Assembly (NCBI GenBank): GCA_900545705.1 | Contig: URAK01000008.1 | Span: 1 to 64,000, forward strand | DNA length: 64,000 nucleotides | Source of the DNA: an uncultured Opitutales bacterium | GTDB taxonomy: Bacteria; Verrucomicrobiota; Verrucomicrobiia; Opitutales; Intestinicryptomonadaceae | Reading direction: 5' to 3' | Part shown: one piece after another, positions 35,280 through 44,137 of the stretch | How the letters are laid out: the number at the start of each line of letters is the position of its first letter | Position numbering within the stretch: position 1 is the first letter of the stretch | Notes under the pieces: generated by a model | Databases searched by the model: none | What the model saw: the letters and a program-made list of their open reading frames with translations, nothing else | Told to the model about the DNA's origin: nothing | Made by a program: the position numbers and the translations under genes

Positions 35280-36070
35280 GCTTCGCCATTTGAAGAGCCT
35301 GCGGACGAACCGGAAGCTCCCGCGCTTTCGGCTCCCTCCAACTCTGCAGGCTCGTCGGCATTTGACGGAAGCCCGACATGGGTGTCGGATATTTCTTCTC
35401 CCGAGCCCGCGCGCCTTATCCATTCCGCAATTTGCCCCGGACTCAATACATCGGAGGCGGGAAGCTCGTCGAGCGAGTTTATTCCGGCGTAGTCGAGAAA
35501 GTTTTGGGTGGTTGCGTACTGAATTGGCCGCCCCGGCAGGTCGGCGCGCCCTGAAATGTATATCAGCTCCTTTTCGGAAAGCCTGCTTATCGCCCCGTCC
35601 GCATTCACCCCTCTAATCGCCTCTATCTCGGCGCGGGTGACGGGTTGGCGGTAGGCGATTATCGCAAGCGTTTCGAGAGCCGCGCGCGAAAGCCTTTGGG
35701 GGCGCGGGTCGTTGCGCAACAGCCTTACCCATTCGGCGTAATCTTTAGATATCGCAAACTTAAACCCCGACGAACTTTGCAGAAGGCTGTAAACTTGCCC
35801 CGACTCCTCCAATTCGGCGGATATTTCCTCCATTGCCTCCCTGATTTGCGTCGCGGTCAATATCGTGGGAACTTGCGCAAATATGTCTTCTATCACCGAC
35901 TGTCCGCCGTCCGCCGCATCGTCCGGCTCTTCCGCCGCGCTTTGCTGCTTGTTCCGCCCGTCGTTTTCCGAATGGTAGCGCGTGATTACGGCCTGTATGT
36001 CCTTTATCGACAGCGGCTCGCTCGTCGAAAATAAAAGCGCCGTCAGAATCTTTTTCAGATTGAATCCCAT
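35243..36070 (-). CDS. scpB: Chromosome segregation/condensation protein ScpB
   Basis: SMC-complex subunit with winged-helix domains. From ATG 36070: MGFNLKKILTALLFSTSEPL, then LSRAALETLAIIAYRQPVTRAEIEAIRG and LPGRPIQYATTQNFLDYAG, the ScpB core, at residues 1-215. A charged insertion of 60 residues (about 33-75) precedes TATQIREAMEEI. The annotated frame ends with an acidic tail then GGAGEKNRIGN at 35243; the tail continues in another frame to 35143 (KKIELEIEEVSEEIKTEP...). The switch is at a run of seven A (see findings). The scpA partner is not in the window. Confidence 0.93.
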   Translation of the reverse strand: MGFNLKKILTALLFSTSEPLSIKDIQAVITRYHSENDGRNKQQSAAEEPDDAADGGQSVIEDIFAQVPTILTATQIREAMEEISAELEESGQVYSLLQSSSGFKFAISKDYAEWVRLLRNDPRPQRLSRAALETLAIIAYRQPVTRAEIEAIRGVNADGAISRLSEKELIYISGRADLPGRPIQYATTQNFLDYAGINSLDELPASDVLSPGQIAEWIRRAGSGEEISDTHVGLPSNADEPAELEGAESAGASGSSAGSSNGEAGGAGEKNRIGN

Positions 36071-36450
36071 ATCGAAAATTATTTTTGGTTTATAATGTAA
36101 AATTAAATCCGGCATTTCAATTTTATTTTTAGCGGCTCCGCGCGGCTGCCGCGCTTTATTAAAAATGCACTGTTTTGGGCGCGCTATTTTATAACAAGCA
36201 CATCTAAAATTTTGCCTTTTTTTTCGCAAAGACGGCTATCTTTTCCCCTTTCTCACGACTACTGCGCTTTCAATTCTTTATCGCGCAGACTTTTATTCAC
36301 CTTTACTGCGGGGTTATTTAAGAAGGCGATTTTATGTTTTTTCCCCGAAAAAAAATAAGTCTTTTTGGAGATTTCGCGGGAAATTCCGGAAATTCTAAAA
36401 CTTGACCTTGCGCCCAAGCCGTGGTTATATTTATGGGAAATTTCAGCATT
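36071..36450. other. Divergent region between scpB and ilvD
   Basis: No gene. It contains the ilvD promoter listed here; the scpB side shows only AT-rich DNA. Confidence 0.5.
36402..36430 (+). promoter_or_regulatory. Sigma-70 promoter of ilvD
   Basis: TTGACC (36402-36407), exactly 17 bases, TTATAT (36425-36430). The expected transcript start near 36437 rules out the upstream ATG codons at 36421-36435 and supports the ilvD start at 36451. Confidence 0.6.
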
Positions 36451-38286
36451 ATGCCAGAATACAGATCAAAAAAAAGTTTTACGGGTAGGAACATGGCCGG
36501 CGCGCGCGCCCTATGGCGCGCCACGGGAGTGAAAGAGTCGGACTTCGGGAAACCGATTATAGCCGTGGCAAATTCTTTCACACAATTCGTGCCGGGGCAT
36601 GTGCACCTCGACGAAGTCGGCAGATTTGTGCGCGAAAAAATAGAGGAGGCAGGCGGAATCGCGAGAGAATTCAACACAATCGCAATAGACGACGGCATCG
36701 CCATGGGGCACGAAGGAATGCTCTACTCCCTTCCCTCGCGCGAGCTCATTGCCGACAGCGTGGAATACATGTGCAACGCCCACTGCGCCGACGCTCTCGT
36801 TTGCATTTCAAACTGCGACAAAATAACCCCCGGCATGATGATTGCTGCAATGAGAATGAATATCCCCACGATATTTGTGTCAGGCGGCCCTATGGAGGCG
36901 GGAATAGGGAAATTGTCATCTGGCGAAAGAAAGCTCGACCTCATCGACGCAATGATTGCCGGAGCCAATCCAAACATATCCGACGCCGACTCAGAAATTA
37001 TGGAACGCAACGCCTGCCCGACATGCGGTTCATGTTCCGGAATGTTCACCGCGAATTCCATGAACTGCCTCGCAGAAGCCATAGGGCTCGCCCTGCCCGG
37101 CAACGGCACGATAGTCGCAACCCACACGGCGCGAAAGGAGCTCTTTGAAAAAGCCGCAAAGCGCATAGTGGAAATGGCGAAAGCATACTACGAAAATGGC
37201 GACGAATCAGTCTTGCCGCGCTCGATTGCAAAGCGCAACTCTTTCCTAAACGCTATGAGGCTCGACATAGCCATGGGCGGCAGCACAAACACTGTTTTGC
37301 ACCTGCTCGCGATAGCCCGCGAAGGCGAAGTCGATTTTTCGATGGCAGACATAGACGCTCTTTCGAGAAAAACGCCGTGCATATGCAAAGTCGCCCCGAC
37401 AACCCAAAAAGTCCACATACAAGACGTAAACCGGGCAGGCGGCATATTTGGCATTCTTGGCGAGCTCGACCGCGCTGGGCTGCTCGACACGTCGGCGGGC
37501 ACGGTCCACTCAAAAACCCTGAAAGAAGCAATCGCAAAATACGACATTCTATCGCCTGAATGCCCGGACGAAGTTAAAAAAATGTACCGCGCCGCGCCCG
37601 GCAACAAATACAGCATAAAAGCTTGGACCCAGTCGGAGTACTACCCGAATAACGACACCGACAGAGTCTCAGGAGCGATAAGAAACGCGGCAAACGCTTT
37701 TAGCAAAGACGGGGGGCTCGCCGTGCTAACGGGGAATATTGCCATTGACGGGGCGATAGTAAAAACCGCGGGTGTCGACGAATCGATACTGCGCTTCCGC
37801 GGCACAGCGAAAGTCTACCACTCGGAGCAGGCTGCGAGCAAGGCGATTCTCGGTTCTGAAGTCTCGCCGGGAGACGTTGTAGTCATTCTGTACGAGGGAC
37901 CGCGGGGCGGCCCGGGCATGCAGGAAATGCTCTACCCCACGAGCCACTTGAAAAGCATGGGGCTCGGCAAGGTTTGCGCGCTTTTGACTGACGGCAGATT
38001 TTCAGGCGGCACGAGCGGCCTCTCCATCGGGCATGCGTCGCCAGAAGCCGCCGACGGGGGCGACATAGCCTTAATCGAAAACGGCGACTTCATAAATATA
38101 GATATTCCCGCGCGCAAAATAGAACTCGAGATATCCGAATCGGAACTTGCCGCGCGGCGTGCAAAAATGCTCGCCAAAGGCGAAAACGCCTACAAGCCTG
38201 TGCGCGACAGAAAAGTTTCAAAGGCGCTGCAATTCTACGCTAAAAACGTATCATCTGCGGCGGACGGCGCGGTTAGGAGGCTCTAA
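36451..38286 (+). CDS. ilvD: Dihydroxy-acid dehydratase
   Basis: Fe-S dehydratase of valine, isoleucine and leucine synthesis. The ATG at 36451 gives the family's start MPEYRSKKSFTGRNMAGARA. Motifs: NCDKITPGM (near 120) and CGSCSGMF (near 191) for the cluster, GGSTNTVLHL, and GRFSGGTSGLSIGHASPEAA near the end. Length about 611. The stop codon overlaps the yicC start (TAATG). No attenuator leader is seen. Confidence 0.96.
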   Translation: MPEYRSKKSFTGRNMAGARALWRATGVKESDFGKPIIAVANSFTQFVPGHVHLDEVGRFVREKIEEAGGIAREFNTIAIDDGIAMGHEGMLYSLPSRELIADSVEYMCNAHCADALVCISNCDKITPGMMIAAMRMNIPTIFVSGGPMEAGIGKLSSGERKLDLIDAMIAGANPNISDADSEIMERNACPTCGSCSGMFTANSMNCLAEAIGLALPGNGTIVATHTARKELFEKAAKRIVEMAKAYYENGDESVLPRSIAKRNSFLNAMRLDIAMGGSTNTVLHLLAIAREGEVDFSMADIDALSRKTPCICKVAPTTQKVHIQDVNRAGGIFGILGELDRAGLLDTSAGTVHSKTLKEAIAKYDILSPECPDEVKKMYRAAPGNKYSIKAWTQSEYYPNNDTDRVSGAIRNAANAFSKDGGLAVLTGNIAIDGAIVKTAGVDESILRFRGTAKVYHSEQAASKAILGSEVSPGDVVVILYEGPRGGPGMQEMLYPTSHLKSMGLGKVCALLTDGRFSGGTSGLSIGHASPEAADGGDIALIENGDFINIDIPARKIELEISESELAARRAKMLAKGENAYKPVRDRKVSKALQFYAKNVSSAADGAVRRL

Positions 38287-39161
38287 TGAAAAGCATGACG
38301 GGCTTTGGGCGGGCCGCGGCGGATTGCCCCGAATTCTCGCTCACAGTCGACGTTTCGAGCGTCAACAAGAAAGGACTGGAATTGTCCGTCGGGCTTCCGC
38401 GCGAATGGCAGCCCATGGAAAGGCTCGTCGCGGCGAAAGTCAGGGAATTCTACACGCGCGGCAAGGTCGGTGTATCCGTCAAGGCAGAATTTAAGGGAAT
38501 AAAAAATTCGCCTTTGGCGGACAAGACCGCGGTTGCCGCCGCGCTTGACGAATTAAAATCTCTCTGTTCCAATTACGGCGCAAAATTCGAGCCTACCGCA
38601 GATACGATATTAAAAATCTGCGAGCTAACCTCCTCCTGCACGGCGCAAAATTCCGACTGGGAGGCGGCATGGGAAAACGTCGCCGCCGCGCTCGACGAAG
38701 CCCTGCGGAATGCTGAGCAAATGAGGGAGCTTGAAGGCGAAAACTTGAAGAAGGACCTGATCCACCGCCTTGATTTGATACTAGAGCTTGTGATGGCAGC
38801 GGAGAAGGAGTCGAAAAACACGGTCGGGCAATATCGGGACCAACTTTTGGGGCGCTTGAAAGAAATGGGCTTGGAACTTCGGCTTGACGACGAGCGCCTG
38901 CTAAAAGAACTTTGCATATTCGCCGACAAGTGTGACGTCGCGGAAGAAATAACGCGCCTAAAAAGCCATATATCGCAATTTATCGCCGCAGCCAACGAGA
39001 ACGGGCCCGTCGGGCGGAAGATGGACTTCATCTGCCAAGAGATGGGGCGGGAAATAAACACGACGGCAAGCAAGGCCAACAATCTCGAGCTTACAAAGCT
39101 TGCCATATCCCTTAAAAACGAACTCGAGCGGGTGCGCGAACAAGTTCAAAACGTCGAGTAG
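38286..39161 (+). CDS. yicC: YicC family endoribonuclease-like protein
   Basis: YicC/YloC family: opens MKSMTGFGRAAADC, contains TRGKVGVSVKAEF in the N-terminal half, and ends with DVAEEITRLKSHISQFI and RKMDFICQEMGREINTTASKAN. The 291-residue length is normal. Members are involved in RNA turnover in stationary phase. ATG overlaps the ilvD stop by one base, so it is translationally coupled to ilvD. Confidence 0.96.
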   Translation: MKSMTGFGRAAADCPEFSLTVDVSSVNKKGLELSVGLPREWQPMERLVAAKVREFYTRGKVGVSVKAEFKGIKNSPLADKTAVAAALDELKSLCSNYGAKFEPTADTILKICELTSSCTAQNSDWEAAWENVAAALDEALRNAEQMRELEGENLKKDLIHRLDLILELVMAAEKESKNTVGQYRDQLLGRLKEMGLELRLDDERLLKELCIFADKCDVAEEITRLKSHISQFIAAANENGPVGRKMDFICQEMGREINTTASKANNLELTKLAISLKNELERVREQVQNVE

Positions 39162-39257
39162 CGCATTACCCGCGCGCCGGCTCTCCGCGCAAGTGCCGCC
39201 GTTGCAATAAAAGTGCCGAGATTTAAAGCCGCACTCCGCGCGCGAAAACAATAAAAT

Positions 39258-39854
39258 ATGAGCAAATCTTTCGACAGACTAAAAAACGCGCTGAAAAGGC
39301 TTCCGGGCACGGGAGTAAAGAGCGCAGAGCGCATGGCGCTGCACCTCGCGCTCGAAAACCGCGCGGACGCCATTGAGATAGCCGAATCCATAACTGCGGC
39401 TCTTGAACGCATAACGCCCTGTCCAGAGTGCTTTGGATTGTCCGAGAACGGACAGCCCTGCGAAATTTGCTCCGACGCCTCCAGAATTTCCGACTGCCTG
39501 TGTGTTGTCGAAAAAGCCTCCGATATTTCCGCGATAGAAAAATCGGGAGCTTGGAGGGGGAAATACCACGTTCTTGGCGGAAAACTGTCGCCTATAAAAA
39601 AAATAGGGCCCGACAAGCTGAATATCGCCCAGCTTTTAAAGCGCGTAGAAAATTCCCAGATAAAGGAGATAATACTCGCATTGTCCAACGACATAGAAGC
39701 CGAAGCCACCTGCCATTACATACAAGAGCGTATCGCTTCTCCGCACGGCATACGGCTAACGCGCATAGGCTTTGGACTCCCCAGCGGCAGCCAGCTCGGC
39801 TTTGCGGATCCCGTGACAATAAAAAGCGCGCTCGAATCGCGAAAGTCGTTCTAA
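39258..39854 (+). CDS. recR: Recombination mediator RecR
   Basis: RecFOR pathway protein. The N-terminal HhH (RLPGTGVKSAERMALHL), the C4 zinc finger (CPEC near 55 and CEIC near 69) and the Toprim domain (LCVVEKASDISAIEKSG, then EATCHYIQERI) follow in order, ending with RIGFGLPSGSQLGFADPVTI. 198 residues, as usual. It works with RecO; a RecO-like gene is at 3688. 96 bases after yicC. Confidence 0.96.
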   Translation: MSKSFDRLKNALKRLPGTGVKSAERMALHLALENRADAIEIAESITAALERITPCPECFGLSENGQPCEICSDASRISDCLCVVEKASDISAIEKSGAWRGKYHVLGGKLSPIKKIGPDKLNIAQLLKRVENSQIKEIILALSNDIEAEATCHYIQERIASPHGIRLTRIGFGLPSGSQLGFADPVTIKSALESRKSF

Positions 39855-39897
39855 CCACTTTTCATCAAGGCGCATTCCAGCCAAATAAAACCGCATT

Positions 39898-40944
39898 ATG
39901 AAAATCCTACGCCTTTTACTAATCGCATCTTTCGCAAATTTCACCCTTTGCGCGCAAACGATAAATGAAGTCGAATCCGACCCGCCAAAGGGAGAAATTG
40001 AAATCGTTGAAACGTCGACGAGCCAATCAAATACGGCCGCAAAGAATGGAATAACATATTGCGACTCGCTCGTATTGGGATTGGTCGAGGGGCTTACCGA
40101 ATACCTGCCTGTGTCCTCCACCGGGCACCTGCTTCTCGCAAACGCATTCCTTGGTCTCGACGCCGACGAACCGCTCTCGGACGCCGCCGGAAACCCGATT
40201 TTAAACGACAATTTTGAACCTCTAACGCTCAAATCAGCAACCGACGCGTATGCCATAGTTATACAGCTTGGCGCGATTGCCGCTGTTGCATTCATCTATT
40301 GGGAATGGCTATTAAAAATGTTCTTCGGGCTTCTCGGAAGGAATCCGGAAGGGCTGAAGCTTCTTATAAACATCATAGCGGCGTTTCTGCCCGCGGCCAT
40401 TGTCGGGCTTTTGCTGCACGACTTAATCGAGAACTGGCTTTTCGGAACGGTGCCCATAATAGCGGCGCTGTTTTTTGGAGGGCTGCTCATGTTTTGGGTT
40501 CAAAAGAGATACAATTCTAAGCATTTGTATCCGTCGAGCGCATATCTAAAAATGAGGGATATGAGAGTCAAAGACGCGCTAATAATAGGCCTCTTGCAGT
40601 GCATTGCAATGTGGCCCGGCACGAGCCGCTCAATGATGACGATTATCGGCGGATACGCAGTGGGGCTCAAACCGGCGGACGCCGCAAGATTCAGCTTTTT
40701 ACTGGGGCTTGCAACGCTCTCGGCGGCGTCGATATTCAAGATGTACACTGACGGAGCAAGTATTTTGCGCGCGATTTCGGCTGGGCCGCTATTGTTCGGG
40801 ATAATTGTCGCATTTGTTTCTGCGGCGCTCACAGTGAAATGGCTCGTGGGATTTTTAAACCGAAGGGGGCTTGCGCCGTTTGCATATTATAGAATTATCC
40901 TCGCCGCAATCCTCTCTGCATTCGTGTATTTCAATATTCTCTAA
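39898..40944 (+). CDS. uppP: Undecaprenyl-diphosphatase UppP with N-terminal extension
   Basis: Membrane enzyme recycling the lipid carrier for cell-wall synthesis; confers bacitracin resistance. The two active-site motifs are present: EGLTEYLPVSSTGH at 64-77 and PGTSRSMMTIIGGY near 239. The protein is longer than usual (348 against about 270): it begins with a signal-peptide-like segment (MKILRLLLIASFANFTLCAQ) and a 30-residue polar stretch before the first motif helix. It has a small insertion (DADEPLSDAAGNPILNDNFE) after helix 2. 43 bases after recR. Confidence 0.92.
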   Translation: MKILRLLLIASFANFTLCAQTINEVESDPPKGEIEIVETSTSQSNTAAKNGITYCDSLVLGLVEGLTEYLPVSSTGHLLLANAFLGLDADEPLSDAAGNPILNDNFEPLTLKSATDAYAIVIQLGAIAAVAFIYWEWLLKMFFGLLGRNPEGLKLLINIIAAFLPAAIVGLLLHDLIENWLFGTVPIIAALFFGGLLMFWVQKRYNSKHLYPSSAYLKMRDMRVKDALIIGLLQCIAMWPGTSRSMMTIIGGYAVGLKPADAARFSFLLGLATLSAASIFKMYTDGASILRAISAGPLLFGIIVAFVSAALTVKWLVGFLNRRGLAPFAYYRIILAAILSAFVYFNIL

Positions 40945-40989
40945 CGCCCCTCAAACGAACCGCGCAAGCGCGCGCAAAATCCAAAAGCA

Positions 40990-41871
40990 TTGAAAATAAT
41001 AGACGCCCATACGCATTTTTATCCCGAAAACATCGCTTCCGCTCCCGAAGCATGGGCGGAATGCGCCGCGGAGAAGTATTGGGGGAAGCTCGTTGGCAAG
41101 CGCCCCGACGGGAAAAAATCGTTGCAGGGGTTTCCAAGCGAAAAGAAATTTCTTTTGGACATGGATTCCGCCGGAGTGGAGCGCGCAGTAATCCAAGGCT
41201 GGTATTGGGAAAAACCCGGCACATGCTCCATTCTAAACCGCCAAATCGCAGATTTCGCCGCGCGCCACCCAGACAGGATTTCGGCATTTGCCTCCATAAA
41301 CCCGAGCTTTCCTAAGGAGTCAATGGCTGAGATAAAAAGAGCAAAGGATCTCGGTTTCATAGGCGTCGGAGAACTGCACGACGGAGTCCAAGGGTTCGAC
41401 TTTTTATCGGAGCAATTTACGGAGATTGCCGAACTTTGCGCCGAATGCGGTTTCCCGATTTGCGTGCACCTTACAGAAAAATCGCCCCGCCAATATCTCG
41501 GCAAGTGCCCGACGAACTTTGAGTCCGCATACGCCGCCGCGCGAAAATGCCCGTCTGCAAAATTCATTTTTGCCCACCTATCTGGCGGCGACGCGGCAAT
41601 CGACGTATTTTCGCCCCCAGACAATGTTTTTTTCGACACAGCGGCATTCCCGTTTACAAACACGCCTTCCGACGTCTCCCGTGCAGTTTCCGCAAATGGC
41701 GGCCGCGCCATATACGGCTCCGACTACCCTATACGCCTGTACCCGCGCAAATTTGCGTGCGAAGAAATGAGCACAATAGTGGCGGAATCAAAAGCGGCAG
41801 TTCCCGCGGAATACGCAGAAAAATTCTTTTCAGAGAATTTCGAATCGCTTTACAAAGCAGGCCGCGCATAA
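40990..41871 (+). CDS. Metal-dependent amidohydrolase (Amidohydrolase_2)
   Basis: TIM-barrel hydrolase or decarboxylase. The metal ligands are seen in IIDAHTHFYP at residues 3-12, a VHLTE His near 157, and SDYP near 247. The body has SAFASINPSF near residue 98 and FIFAHLSGGDAA near 193. The start is TTG at 40990 and there is no clear Shine-Dalgarno; no better codon precedes IIDAHTHF. Substrate unknown; 2-amino-3-carboxymuconate semialdehyde decarboxylase-type proteins are relatives. 45 bases after uppP. Confidence 0.85.
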   Translation: MKIIDAHTHFYPENIASAPEAWAECAAEKYWGKLVGKRPDGKKSLQGFPSEKKFLLDMDSAGVERAVIQGWYWEKPGTCSILNRQIADFAARHPDRISAFASINPSFPKESMAEIKRAKDLGFIGVGELHDGVQGFDFLSEQFTEIAELCAECGFPICVHLTEKSPRQYLGKCPTNFESAYAAARKCPSAKFIFAHLSGGDAAIDVFSPPDNVFFDTAAFPFTNTPSDVSRAVSANGGRAIYGSDYPIRLYPRKFACEEMSTIVAESKAAVPAEYAEKFFSENFESLYKAGRA

Positions 41872-42284
41872 AGCTATCGGCATAAAATAACAAAATATTT
41901 TATTCTTTCTCTGAGGAATTTCCCGCCGTGGACTTCTTTTATTGCGGAGCTCTCCGTCACGGGTTTCTTTTTCTACAGGCTCCTTCCGCCGCGGGAGTCT
42001 CCGCGCGTGGCCAAAGACAATTTTTTCTCTGTTTCGGGCTGATACCCACGCCGACTGCAATGTGCACAAGCCTCGGGCGGACTTGTTTAAATTTTTTCTG
42101 TTTCGGGCGGATTGCTCGGGGGGAAAATCCCGCAATGCGCTATGAAAACCGCGCCCCCCGCGCCATTGGTCTGCGCGCAGACAAACGCCATTTGACGCTG
42201 TATATGGCAAACGCCATTATGCTGCGGCCGGCAAATACATCAAAAAAATCTATAACCCGCGAAGAAAAAGAAGGAGAGAAAAAA
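41872..42284. other. Intergenic region, no gene seen
   Basis: Convergent space between the amidohydrolase and tatD. Two imperfect copies of TTTTTTCT(CT)GTTTCGGGC occur at about 42025 and 42094. No clear terminator. Confidence 0.4.
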
Positions 42285-43088
42285 TTAGTCGGAAAGACCG
42301 AAAAATTCCACAGAGTTCTCGTACGCGGCGTCGGCAATATATTTTTCATCAACGCCGAAAATTTCGGCAGCAGCCCGCAAAATAACCGGAATGTTGGAGG
42401 GTTCGTTAACGCTCCCGCGCAACGGAACGGGCGCAAGGTACGGGCAATCGGTTTCAAGCATTAGCCTGCCGATTCCTTGCGCGAGCATGGCTTCCCGCAT
42501 CTGGCCCGCATTTTTGTAGGTTATAATACCCGTAAAGGAGCCCCTGCCCCCAAGCTCGTTTATCTTCGCAAGCTCTTCGGCCGTCCCCGAGTAGCAGTGG
42601 AAAACGACCCTCGAAAAATCGACGCCAGCCTCCGATATGAGCCTTATGCAGTCCGAAAGGCTTTCTCTTGCATGAACGCATATCTTGGCGTCCGGAAAGG
42701 AGTTTGAGAGCTCGAGCTGGCGGACAAATATTTCAGCTTGGCGCGCCTTCATAGCCTCAAATTCTTCCGCGTCAGCCGGCGGACGATAGTAGTCGAGGCC
42801 TATTTCTCCTATCGCCACAGGCGGCCTCTCCGAGGCAAAAAACGCGCCGAGCGAATCGAGCGCAATTTCGCAGTTTTCCGATATTTCCCCGGGATGTATT
42901 CCGACCTGCCAATAAACCTCTCCGGGGAAATCTGCAGCGGCGCGTTCGTATAAGAGCCATTCGTCGGACTTTGTCGAGCACCCCACTATTTTTTTAACTC
43001 CCGCCAAGCGCGCCCTCTCGACAATTTTTTCGAGTTCGCCCTTGTTGGCAAACGTGTCCAGATGCGCGTGTGTGTCTGCGTATTTCAT
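42285..43088 (-). CDS. tatD: TatD family metal-dependent DNase
   Basis: TIM-barrel nuclease. MKYADTHAHLDTFANKGEL carries the first His pair, IGEIGLDYYRPP the bridging Glu, VHAR near 138, VFHCYSGTAEEL near 164 and ETDCPYLAPVPLRG near 214 the remaining ligands. The 267-residue length fits. Divergent from the peroxiredoxin gene. Confidence 0.95.
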   Translation of the reverse strand: MKYADTHAHLDTFANKGELEKIVERARLAGVKKIVGCSTKSDEWLLYERAAADFPGEVYWQVGIHPGEISENCEIALDSLGAFFASERPPVAIGEIGLDYYRPPADAEEFEAMKARQAEIFVRQLELSNSFPDAKICVHARESLSDCIRLISEAGVDFSRVVFHCYSGTAEELAKINELGGRGSFTGIITYKNAGQMREAMLAQGIGRLMLETDCPYLAPVPLRGSVNEPSNIPVILRAAAEIFGVDEKYIADAAYENSVEFFGLSD

Positions 43089-43111
43089 AATATTAACGGA
43101 ACCGCAATCGC

Positions 43112-43128
43112 ATTCGGAGTGTCCGAAT
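43112..43128. promoter_or_regulatory. Perfect inverted repeat in the tatD-peroxiredoxin promoter region
   Basis: ATTCGGA (43112-43118), three bases (GTG), TCCGAAT (43122-43128). It lies 80 bases upstream of the peroxiredoxin ATG and 24 bases upstream of the tatD ATG, a position suited to an operator. No regulator gene of that site type is recognised nearby. Confidence 0.4.
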
Positions 43129-43208
43129 ACAAAGCCGGCAAATTAGATTCTGCAAAGAATTTTTCAGTTTGCGGCAAATAGGCAAGAAATTAAAAAAAGG
43201 AAAAAAAT

Positions 43209-43844
43209 ATGTCAGTGCTCGTTGGCAAAAAAGCGCCGGACTTCAAGGCAAACGCCGTCGTAGGCGGCAAGATAGAAAGCGGCTTTACGCTCTCGCAATT
43301 CATAGGCAAAAAGTATGTGATACTTTTTTTCTATCCCAAAGACTTCACCTTTGTGTGTCCAACCGAAATACTCGCCTTTCAGGCGGCGAAAAAAGAATTT
43401 GACGCGAGAAATGTGGAGTTAATCGGCTGCTCGACAGACACCGAATTTTGCCATCTCGCATGGACGCAAACGCCGCGCTCAAAAGGTGGAATCGAAGGCG
43501 TGGAATACCCGCTCGTCGCAGACACAAACAAGACAATCGCCCGCGACTACGGGGTTTTGGCGGGAGCCTCAAAAACCTGCCCCGACGGCAAAGTGTGCGT
43601 CGAAGGAGAAATGGTTGCCTACCGAGGGTTGTTTCTCATCGACAAGAACGGAATAGTCCAGCACGAAGTGGTAAACAATTTCCCGCTCGGCCGCTCCACA
43701 GAAGAGGAAATCAGAATGGTCGACGCCCTCCAACATTTTGAGACATACGGCGAAGTCTGCCCAATGAACTGGCACAAAGGTGAAAATGCAATGAAGCCGA
43801 CGAGCGAAGGAGTCGCGGAATATTTGAAAGAATCGTACAAGTAG
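43209..43844 (+). CDS. Typical 2-Cys peroxiredoxin
   Basis: Peroxide-reducing enzyme. The 211-residue product has FFYPKDFTFVCPTE with the peroxidatic Cys at residue 50, and GEVCPMNWHKGENAMKPT near 181-198 with the resolving Cys. This is the AhpC/Prx1 type. An AAAAGG Shine-Dalgarno lies before ATG 43209. No ahpF or thioredoxin reductase gene is beside it; no OxyR gene is in the window. Confidence 0.94.
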   Translation: MSVLVGKKAPDFKANAVVGGKIESGFTLSQFIGKKYVILFFYPKDFTFVCPTEILAFQAAKKEFDARNVELIGCSTDTEFCHLAWTQTPRSKGGIEGVEYPLVADTNKTIARDYGVLAGASKTCPDGKVCVEGEMVAYRGLFLIDKNGIVQHEVVNNFPLGRSTEEEIRMVDALQHFETYGEVCPMNWHKGENAMKPTSEGVAEYLKESYK

Positions 43845-44137
43845 GATTTGCAATCGCATAAGCGCCATTTGCGGTAGGCTTTTTTACGGCGCAAAAATTA
43901 TAAATTCCCCAAGCGTTTTTTTGGGACGCATGGGGATTTTTTCTTACGCAACAGGAGAAAATCAGCCTTATTTAGAATGGATAGTAGCTCCGCCGCACGC
44001 TCATGAGATTTTTATTATTTTATAAATTCGCAAGCCGCCAAATTCCTTGGCGCGGCGCACGGCATGCGCCTGTCTATGCGGTAGGAAAAGAAAATACCTT
44101 TGGGCGCGCGGAATAGCCCGCGCGAAGCTTTCAAAAA
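43845..44137. other. Intergenic region after the peroxiredoxin gene
   Basis: Convergent space; apart from the terminator listed here no feature was found. Confidence 0.5.
43903..43943 (+). terminator. Rho-independent terminator of the peroxiredoxin gene
   Basis: Stem TCCCCAAGCGT ... ACGCATGGGGA with an internal mismatch pair, then TTTTTT. 60 bases past the stop. Confidence 0.75.

Noticed and set aside
35240..35290. Programmed -1 ribosomal frameshift in scpB
   Set aside because: A -1 slip at the A7 run gives TAG immediately, so a -1 signal cannot make the longer tail; a +1 or slippage/indel explanation is needed.
36421..36450. ATG codons of ilvD upstream of 36451
   Set aside because: They lie inside or directly after the promoter and outside the conserved MPEYRS start.
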